From NCBI RefSeq assembly GCF_008831285.2, contig NC_045143.1, positions 22,136,302-22,200,301 on the forward strand: a DNA stretch of 64,000 bases, in the 5' to 3' direction. The DNA is from Nymphaea colorata (Eukaryota > Streptophyta > Magnoliopsida > Nymphaeales > Nymphaeaceae). The notes under the pieces are model-generated. The model was not told the origin of the DNA. It saw only the letters and a list, made by a program, of their open reading frames with translations, and did no database searches. Of the stretch, positions 25,679-36,100 are shown one piece after another (positions within the stretch are counted from its first letter, which is position 1; every line of letters starts with the position of its first letter). A program made the position numbers and the translations under genes.

Positions 25679-25859
25679 CAGGGGTGGAGGCAGGTGTGGC
25701 ATGGTATGGGCAATTGCCCACACAAGCCCATAAAAAGTGTTTGTTTTCATATTGAAACTTCATGGCAGTTTTACTCATTTAATATATGCAGATACCTCTT
25801 AAAAATCTAAAATTATATAATGACCGCCCATTGGCCAGAATTTTCCGGCTCCACCCCTG
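25679..25859. mobile_element. 181-bp hAT-type MITE with exact 8-bp target-site duplication
   Basis: Termini CAGGGGTGGAG and CTCCACCCCTG are perfect inverted repeats. They are flanked on both sides by the direct repeat GCACCTGC (25671-25678 and 25860-25867). The CAGGG terminus and 8-bp duplication are the known signature of hAT elements. At 181 bp it can encode no transposase. It lies in the spacer between the two minus-strand genes. Confidence 0.92.
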
Positions 25860-25867
25860 GCACCTGC

Positions 25868-26600
25868 ACTCCCAGAATTTGAGTATGCTTGCATTTGCTT
25901 GGAAGTTCTCCCCAACTTCAACCAGTTGCAGAAATGAACCTAGACGTTAAGGTAGTTCAAGAGAGTGAACCTAATTCCAATTCAAATACATTTCGAGTTT
26001 TCTAAGAGAATGGGGAGCAAGAATTTTTTCATGTTGATTGGTTGGTCAGCAAATTTCAAGGGGAGACTTGTGCATTCACTAAAGTACAATATTTTGATCC
26101 TTTAAATCATATTCAAGTTCAATCCTCATAGTCCAAGAAAATTTCAGGAAGGATATCATGCGAAAGAAAGACATAAAAAGGAAACTTATGCTTTTAAATG
26201 ATCATGAGGTAATACAGGTAGGCGGGGGATGAAAGTTTACATAGGAAAGTAGTTAGTAATTTATGTCACATGGATGTGGGGTGCAGATCTGATAATTTTT
26301 CAAAAAAAATAGAGGCAGGTACGACAATGATGTATATATATGTGTGTGTATGTGTATGTATGTACGTATATATATAGGGATGAACATTCCTACAAGGTAG
26401 TTTTTCATTTTTAGGATTACATCTCGGTTGAGAAACTTATGAAAGTGTGTAATCATCATTCCTTCTGTAGTTGTGGTCAGTGGCAAAAGAAGTGATTTCT
26501 TTAGTACTTGGAGAGGTTAAAAGGCAAATAACTCCCTCTCATTTAGTGCAACGATAGAAATTTTTAAGTGGAAATTGAACGTTGAAATTTTAAACAAGAA
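25868..26600. other. Spacer, nothing firmly recognised
   Basis: There is no supported coding similarity. A few short open stretches near 25900-26150 could be worn retroelement sequence leading into the LINE relic, but I cannot place them in a family. Confidence 0.3.
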
Positions 26601-26920
26601 AACTCCCTCGGTATACTGCCCTTCACATAGGTGATCTTGCAATAAGTCTTTCTGCAGATGATGTCATTCTCTTTTCTAAAGGTAAGATGACTTTCATTGG
26701 AAATGTAGGAAATATTTTTGAAGAGAAACAGATTAGAGTTGGTCCAATTGGGAACAAAAAAAGTTCATTATTTTTTCTTTTTTCATATTCATGATGACAA
26801 GTTCAGATTTATTCTAGAGGTGTTGGGAGGGTAACAAGGCTTTCTTAGCTATAAATATCTTGGTCTTCCTATCTTTTGTAGGAAGATGAAACTAATGAAA
26901 AAAAATGGTCTTAAGCAGCA
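26600..26920 (+). pseudogene. LINE reverse-transcriptase fragment
   Basis: The translation gives LHIGDLAISLSADDVILFSKG around 26622-26685, matching the F-A-D-D-x-x-L-F catalytic block of plant LINE reverse transcriptases. It continues to a YLGLPIF-R-K-M block near 26857-26890, which normally follows it. Stops and a homopolymer-rich gap interrupt the frame. The rest of the element is absent. Confidence 0.65.
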
Positions 26921-27644
26921 AACTTATTTAGGTGAAAATTTGAAAACCTTTATCATGCAGGTATATGCCTAATAAAGTATGTCAAAATGATCACAATATT
27001 CTTTGCCTTATTGCAAACCCTTCTTAATATAACAACAGAATTATTGCATCCTAGTAATAGCAACTCAATCGATATTAGCTTTTTTAATCTAAACAAAGTT
27101 ACTTAACATTTTCAGCAACAAAATACGCGTGAGAACGACAATAAAAATGAATATTGCTGAATCCGTGCAGGAAGAATCGTTTTGAACACATTTTGATCCC
27201 ATCAGTCTGACATGAGCAAAACACCCCATTATCGAAGCTATTTTTTAATATTTTTTTTACACCGGAAGGTTGTGGATCTCAATCGTACGGTTTCGCACTC
27301 GTACAAACTTCTAAATGTTCAACCAAATTTCCAATCCACCCTCATATATTCAACCCAGATGACAGGGAAAGAGCATCGAACGCGTAGAGAACTAAAACTT
27401 AGGCTGAGTTGGGGAATACATTATTTGGTGCCATACTATGAAAATAAGTTTTCCAAATGAAATTGACATTCCAAGACTCAAAAAATCACTAGATTAAAAA
27501 ACACACACACACACATATATAAAGAGAATTCAAATCGACCAGACTTTCAGCAACAAGGGCATTAGCTACAGTAGGTGCTTTTAGCAAAAAAATAAATAAA
27601 TAAATAAAGACTGTAGCTAATTAACATACCCGAGGGCTGTCAAT

Positions 27645-27686
<42 letters not shown>

Positions 27687-28238
27687 TGTTGATGGTGAAC
27701 CCTGAAGGACAAAGACAATGTCAACATGAAAGTCAGGAAACACCAAGTTATGAATTTGGCAGGACTGTCTCCACCGGCGATCTTCAGCTTACACTCCCTG
27801 CTTCTTCCAATTACCTTGCCACTTTGTGTATTTAGAGACCTTGAATATTTTAGTTCTTCAAAAGTCCAAAACACATTGAAAGACAAAATGATACATTAGG
27901 TAAGAAATATATAAAGAGCACATAATCAGCCTGGCGAGGGCGATCTCCCTGTGTCCATACCCAGCTTGTTTATGAATATGAACAAGCGCATGTTCAGCTT
28001 GTCTTCTTATCGAAACAATTACAAACAAGTGCTTAATAAGCTGAACAAGAGGTTGTGTTGCTTCCTTACCAGCCCTAATCTTAACCCGATATTTTGCCAA
28101 AATGCATAAATAGCTGAAGGGTAATATTTCAGAGCCCTGCTGGAGGAAAGAAAACGTTGACAAGATGTGTTTTGAGGGTTCCCTTCTCAGTTCCCACGCT
28201 CCTTTTTTATTGAATGTTAGTTTCAGTGATTTCGCCCA
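26921..28238. other. Spacer 3' of the ARID-HSP20 gene
   Basis: No coding similarity was seen. It contains a compound TA/GA microsatellite at 27643-27686. The last few hundred bases should include the 3' untranslated region of the minus-strand ARID-HSP20 gene, although no unambiguous polyadenylation signal was assigned. Confidence 0.4.
27643..27686. repeat. Compound (TA)n(GA)n microsatellite
   Basis: A TA run passes directly into a GA run. The same TA-then-GA composition recurs at 14480 and 33093. Confidence 0.9.
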
Positions 28239-31200
28239 CTAAACCTCTGAATGCTCAAAAGGGGCACGGACAAACAACTGACCGTGAAGGGTGACAACTG
28301 CCGATGTTTGATGCGGGTCTATGCGTGAAGGCAACGTAATCACCTAGAGCAAACAAACCCAACTTGCATAAGGAAACCAAAAGATGAAAAATTAAACGAA
28401 ACAACATACTTCAAAGCAGAAAAGAGAGACCTTCTTAAAGGGTGTCACGCCCCATGGGTTGTCAATCTGTTCTGGCTCGCCTGATATAATCAGCCGCCCA
28501 GCAGGATCTGATTGAACACGCACCTGAACCATCAAATATCATGTTACGAACATCTTAAAGGATCACATGCGGAAGGGATTTAGTCTACACCAAATAATAG
28601 AAGAATTTTGGTGTAGAAGAATTATATGCATTAAAGTATCCCCATTACCCGTGCCATCTTGGCAAGCATTAAGTAATCGGTTGCTTTCTGCAGTTTGGTT
28701 TATAAACTAGTTATAATCGGAGTTTCTTAGTCTTGGGCCTCTTGGCATTTTTTAGGAAAAGAGATTCATTCTTACATGTTTATTAGAACCAAAAAATTCT
28801 GTTCTACTAAATATATACGCCCAGAAGCAGGCTAACGATTTTTTCTTTCCTTTTCATTCTCACTGAACAGGTGGGAAATGTCATCCTACTCCCTTGGATA
28901 TTCCACGGGATGTCCTGCTGCTGAACATTTATATGGGGTAAATCCAAAGAAAAATTACTAATTACATTCCAAGTTTTGCCACCTGAAAATATGCAATCAA
29001 TCTCACTTCAGAAACAGGAATGACTCAAATTATTATCCATAGCTGGCATAAACAATTCAAAGTGAAAGTTAAATTTCAAGTTGCAGGTACCATTTCTTCT
29101 TCCCTTTTTTTTTCTGTATTTTCTTTTATTAGAAAGCTGTCTGTGGTTAGGCAGATGCTACCAGATTACACCACAGTCTGTCCCAGACTCCCAGGTTGTC
29201 AAACTTTTGATCTTTATATTAAATTAAAGGTCTTAAGCCTAAGCCGGACCACCTAGCCAGGTTGGTGGGGGTCTTACTGACTGTATTTTCATACTTTAGG
29301 TCTTCAACCTTTCTGAAAAATCTCATTAATGTTTATGGTTGGGAAAAGCTAGCCAATAATCATGCACCATGCAAATGAAAAACCATAAATTGAGTACATT
29401 AGACTAATTGCAGTTGACTCAAGACAAAATGCAGATAATGACCTTCCAATAATCTTGACTAAAACTCGATGCATGCAGTGGCAAGAACAACATATTTACG
29501 CAACATTCACTGTTCAGTAAACAGTTTAAAGAAGAAGCAGCAACCACCAGTACGTCAAGCTATAGAGCTAGTTATTGACTAGGAAGCACCATAGTTGGAA
29601 CGGCAGGATTCTTTACCTCTTCACGTAGAAGCCCAGGAACTAAAGCATAAACCTCAAAGCAGTCTTTCTGTTGAAGGTGTCAAAAGATATTTGTAAGCTG
29701 AACCGAAGATCACTGCAAGCTCTCTCTTTCCATATACACAATCATGATAAAACTTTAACTTTTTAAAAACGCAACTTACAGTTTTCCTCACGTTGACCTT
29801 CACCCAATCTGCACTCTGTCCGATGTCAACAACCATGGTTCCTACTCTGTAAAAAGAAAGATGGATACACAAATTATAGAGAACAGCTTCATTAATAGAA
29901 GCTTTACTAGAGACCAGTAAATAATTACTTTCAAGTTTCAAGTATAAGTGGTGAAACTCGGGGAATAAAAAAATGAAAAGTCCTGGAGGGTAAGGATTTC
30001 CTTCAGTTAGAGACTAAGAGGAACACTAAATCTGCAATTTATAGGACACGTTCTTTTCCAATGTCAGATAGTTGTTAATCCAAACAGGAATTTAATAACA
30101 GAGTTCAAGAAAAAAACATTGACAAAGATACTCTAGCTCGAGACTTCAGCAGACTCTGAACTATACTGGGGCCAAAATGGACAGCATCCTGTGAGCATGG
30201 CAGCCAAGATACTATAATTGAAAACTCGCTTTCCCTAAAACACCTAAAATATAGCAGTCAATACACTATTATTTTAACATTAACTGACCTTCGAATTCAG
30301 CCACATGACAACAAAAATGTCAAGATGAAGAGCTGCAAGTTTGCCTATAGATGCATGCTTGGGACATGAGTTTGGATTTGGCTTGAAACAACAACTAGAC
30401 ATGGTATGCGAAACAGCTCCTCTCCAATTGGGCATGGTCTAAAATAATTTGGGTTTTGCTCTTTATCATGCATGCGTTTAGCAGAGGGGCCTCTTGTTCA
30501 TAACGTCAGTTACTTAAAATTGTTTGCCTGGTCTGAACCCTGGTTGTCAAACCACTGACCAGTCTATTGCACTAGTCCAGCCTAGTGCTGGTCTGGCAAC
30601 TAGGCCCTGCCCTGAAAGTCACCAGGGCTTAGTTGGGTGACTAGTCCAGTGGTCGGGTCTATTTCATCATATCTACATATATATAATTATCGTCATGCAA
30701 TTTAAGATTCAATGGGTGAACTATGCAGTTTACTTAGCTCATAATGATAATTTAATATCTTTTTGCTTTCAGCAACTTAAATATTTTATTTCTTGACCTC
30801 CTTGATTTTCTTTAGTCAACCGTCTTGACTGACTAGTCTCAACTAGTCCTTTAGGGTCCACTTGGCAAACGGAATAGTATGTAACTGTTCCATGAATATG
30901 GCCCAAAGATTGGGGTAGATTCATGAAATACCTTGAAAATTGTTATTCGAATTTGCACCAACTTTTGGACAGATTCACAGAACAGTTACAAACTGTTTCA
31001 TTTGCCAAATAGGCCCCTAAGGCCTTGACCAACCTGCTCCAACTTTGATTTTGATGATTTAGATCCGATTAAATAAAGAATCATGTATAAAGTACTCGAC
31101 AGTCTGTATATCTGGTCTTCTGGTACAAAGTGGCAAATAGATATAATATTGTACAAATTGTATTTTTGCTAAAACAATGTCACACAGATCATTTTCTAGA

Positions 31201-33087
31201 GCAAGAACTCAATTAAACTTTCAAACCAAGTAACATCAGCGAGTACTTAAGCCATGGGAAAAAAGTGCGCTTCAGGTTGGATATTGACACATTTTTTCAT
31301 GTTTAGTTCTCTAGCAAAAGTGCCCGTGTATGTGCGGGTGTCTATATATATGCATCGTTATTCTAAAATCAAGTGATTCCAGGCTCTACTCATCCATTAA
31401 CAACTTGTGACTCAGTGGGTCAACTCAATGACTGGGGCTGGGTTTTGTAAACTATTGTTTTTGAAATAAAAATGATACATAGCTTTGCATTTTAACATAA
31501 AAAGGTAGAAACATGGCCTGATTACTTGTATAATTCAAAAGAAAGGAAAAGCAACATCAACTCGTGACTAAATTTTATTTATTCATGTAATAACACGAAA
31601 TTAGACCATTAAGCTACTTTGTAGTTGCATAATGAACATAATTGACTATCAAGGAGCAATATGTCAATGAAAATAACTATAACATTTATAATAAAATTTT
31701 AGGCAAGTCAAATGAGTTTTGGCCTTTGGTGAGTCAAACAAATTTTGGCAAGTTTTTCTGAGTTTTAGATAGAGCCAAGTCCCTGCATTTGGTTGTCCAG
31801 TATGGGGGCGATGCAAGCGAGTCATTGATTTGCAAGTTTTAAAACATTGATATCATGATATGTATAGATGATGCCTTGGCTACCATACCCCAAATTGTTT
31901 TTCACTCAAAATTGCATGCAACAAAAGAAAAAAAGAAGCACTTGCATAGACTTAACTGTGACTTTGGCGCCTTTGGTCGCATAGTCTTTGCAACCCTATC
32001 AATTGAAAGCTTCTTGCGTTTAAGTACCCCTGCAAAAAAATGCCAGAGCTTTGAAATGTACCGATGACTAAATTTAGCTAAAGTTTTAGAGAAAATTCAA
32101 AATACCAAGATTCTTCAATTGCTTCTCACGTTTAGCTAAAGAAATTGAGCTGCGATCCTACACGAAAAGAACAACCGTAAAAGACAGAAAACACAAGAAG
32201 CAATAGATGAAATGATAGAGCAATCATGGCATGCAGTAGAGTGTCAAAAGAGATTCCCAAATCTTCACCTTAATAATTGGGTCGCCAACCTCACCATTAC
32301 CAAGAAGACGCTGTGAGTGCCAGCCCTGCATTGCACGAGCTGCAGCATCCCTTCTAGCTCTACCTGATCCAGGTGCTTGGTTTCCGGCACTCTGCAAAAT
32401 GCATCTCCCATTTTCTTATAAGAAACAGCGTTTAGCTTCACTCCTCCCCACAATACATACATAGGTACCAATATATAATACATACACACATACCTATATG
32501 TACAAATGTGTTCATAATGTCTAAAAGTATATGAGAAAAAATCCACAAAACTTGATGTGCAGATAGATTTTTGCAAAATCAATTTATTTAAGAATCTTAA
32601 ATTTGTTGGCTCATAAAATCCCAATCCATCAGCTTTCCACGATTTTCATTTTTCAATCTTATAGTTTTGGATATTCTAATTACGTATGGTGCATCCACTG
32701 AAAATAACTGTGGCTGGGGAACATGGAATGCCCTCTCAGATGACATATTTCTACTAGCATAAACGAGGCCCTCCACCCCTTTTTCTCTCTCCTATTGTCA
32801 ATTATATGTATAACCAAGTTTGTGACACACAAACGAAATTGCTTTGACATGACCCAACAGTATAGAATCTACAGATGTATTCAACATTGTCCAAAACCTA
32901 TAGATTAACTATTTGTTTTTTGTTTTTTTTATCAAAACACACCTTGTTCTAGGCTTACCAAATTTGATGGATTTTCTATGATTATTTTCGGATGACCAAA
33001 ATATCTTCACAGATTCAACTCCTGTTATTCAGAATTGATCTTTAACAAACCAAATCTATAGACATGTTGAACCGATGAATTTGAAAT

Positions 33088-33170
<83 letters not shown>

Positions 33171-36100
33171 TCACGTTACTAATGCTCTTATGGTGACTGT
33201 TTTTCACAGCTATGTTGCCAAGGCGTCGCCTAAGCGTGGACTACCTAGGCAACGGGACATGTGCTGGCGCCTAGGCTGGCCTAGCCACCATTTAGGTGAC
33301 GGGATATGTGCTGGTGCCTAGGCGCTAGCACACCTAGTCCATGGAAATACTGTTAGTCTTTTATATTCTATTACATCTTCTTTAAGTACTTTGCTATACC
33401 TGTGATATTATATAACTTAATACGTTCTACCTGATAAGTCTTCTTTAAGTACATCCTATATATACCTGTGTAGAAACACCTGTGTAGAAACAGTAAAAGC
33501 GAGAAGAACACGGATGTAACGTGGAAAACCCTCAACGAGAGGGAGAAAAACCACGGGTGAGGAGGTCTGGTGCCCACTAGCCGCCAGACTCTCTCTCTCT
33601 TAAAACTTCATTCACGCCAGAAATTAGGGTTACAAGTCTTTAAGTAAGACCTAACAAGGGCTACAAGCTGGATCGGGTCTGGACCCAGACCCGGTTTCAA
33701 GACTCATCTTTACATGCTTCAACACTCCCCCTCAAGTTGGGCATACATATCAAACGTGCCCAATTTGGATACATCAGCGGTTTGGTCTTCAAACTTCATG
33801 TACGGTAAGATTAACTCTTTAGCATCAATCTTCTCACGGATAAAGTGGCGATCAATCTCAACATGTTTTGTTCTGTCATGTAGTACAAGGTTATTGGCTA
33901 AGTTGATTGCAGACCTGTTGTCACAGTACATCTTCATAGGTCCTCCAATCTCTATCCCGATATCAACTAGCAATATTTTCAACCATAGTAACTCTGACAC
34001 TACCATAGCAATAGCTCTATACTCAGCCTCTGCATTAGATCGAGAACACACATCTTGCCTCTTGCTTCTCCAGATAACAAGGTTTCCTCCCAAGTAGACA
34101 CAGTACCCTGAGGTAGACCTTCTAGTATCAGCACAACCTGCCAAGTCAGCATCAGAATACCCTTTGATCTCAACAGGCTCTTGTTTCACATATAAGAGCC
34201 CCTTGCCAGGATTCCTCTTTAAATAGCACAATATTCTGTCCATAGCCTTAAAGTGTGCATAAGTCGGGGCATACATGAATTCACTCAGTACATTCACAAC
34301 AAAAGTGATATCTGGTCGAATGAGGGTAAGATAAATCAATTTCCCAACAAGACGTTGATATCTTCCTTTGGCTTTTTCATAGAGCAACTCCCCATCCCTA
34401 AGGCTCCACTTGTGCCCAGCATCAAGAGGAGTAGAAGCTGGTCTACACCCCAGCTTATCGGTCTCCTCCAATAGATCTAGTGTGTATTTCCGTTGATTTA
34501 ACACAAGACCGGTACTGGACCTAGCAATTTCAATACCAAGAAAGTACCTCAGTTTACCAAGATCCTTGAGATCAAATTCAGCAGCCAGTAACACTTTTAG
34601 CTTTGTGATTTCATCCTCATCATCACCTGTAACAATCATGTCATCCACATAAACAAGTAACAGAGTGACTTTCCCTTCTTTCCTCTTCACAAACAGAGTG
34701 TGGTCTCCATTCCCTTGATTGTAGCCATAATGTTGCATTACTCGTCTGAGTCGTTCGAACCATGCTCTGGGCGATTGCTTGAGGCCATATAAAGTCTTTT
34801 TTAGTTTACAGCATTTTTCTGGTTCCTCATATCCTAGGGGCATACGCATATACACCTCCTCTTCGAGATCGCCATTGAAAAATACATTCTTAACATCCAA
34901 TTGGTACATCCTCTACTCCTTCATCACAGCTAGGGAAATAACCACTCTAACTGTCTTCATTTTCGCAACTGGAGCAAAAGTCTCCAAGTAATCAATCTCA
35001 TATTTCTGACTAAACCCCTTGGCCACAAGACGAGCTTTGTATCTTTCAACACTTCCATCTGGTTTGTATTTGATGGTGTAGACCCACTTGGATCCAACCA
35101 AGTGAGCTGCCTCAGGCATCTTTACAACTTCCCATGTCATGTTTCTTCTCAGGGCTTCTATTTCTTCTTGCATCGCATCAGCCCACTTGGAATTACCTTG
35201 AGCTTCAGCAACAGTCCTAAGAATCACAACCAAAGAAAAAGAATATACAAAACACTTGTAATCCTTGCTCAGTCTAGAATAAGATATGAAATTACCAATA
35301 GGGTGTTGAGTATATGACCAGACACCCTTTCTAAGAGCAATGGGTAAATCTTCACTTTTAGCCTCTGTCTGAGTACCTTCAACTGACATCTCTCGGGCAC
35401 GACTTGGGTCATCCAGGGAAGGAGTAGCATTAGGATTTGGAGTAGGATTTTTGTGACCAGAGGGCATCGCTTCGTCAGCTTCATCAGTGGGTCCTACCGC
35501 ATACCGCAGGCGACTTTCGCCTAGAGTAAACCTACCCAAACAAACGGTCATGTCTCTCCTTATCCACAATTGAACATCTATCATCCTCATTGTGCTCTAG
35601 AGGGTTAGTAACCTCAATCTCTTCCTTAAATCCTATGTCACACGGATACGGGTACGAGTATCCTATGGGTACGGGTACGGGTACGGGTACGCGGATACGG
35701 TAATTTTCAAAATTTTAGGATACGCGGATACGGTGAATTTTATATTCTAAAAAAATAAAAAGGATAATAAAATAAAATAAAAACATTAAATTAATAATTC
35801 ACTCTTACAATCTCATAAGTCATAAGAAAGAAAGTCTCAGATTCTCAAACAAACAAAACATTGTTCGTGACCAATCTTATAAGTCATAAGAAAGAAAAAC
35901 AAAACAAAGAATGTCGGGTTAGTAAAGTGGTTTGGATCGGGTCTGACCCAGACCCGATCCAAAACGTATCATGCCGTGTTCAAGTGTCGGTATCCAGGTG
36001 TCGGAGTGTCGACACCGGTACGTGGCCCATTTTGCCGTGTCCGTGTGACATAGCTTAAATCTTTAAACTGAATCTCTTGATTGGAAGAATACTTTTCTCT

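Noticed and set aside
24187-28238. Spacer searched for tRNA, snRNA or other small RNA genes
   Set aside because: No tRNA A/B boxes or cloverleaf-like sequence was recognised here or elsewhere in the window by eye.
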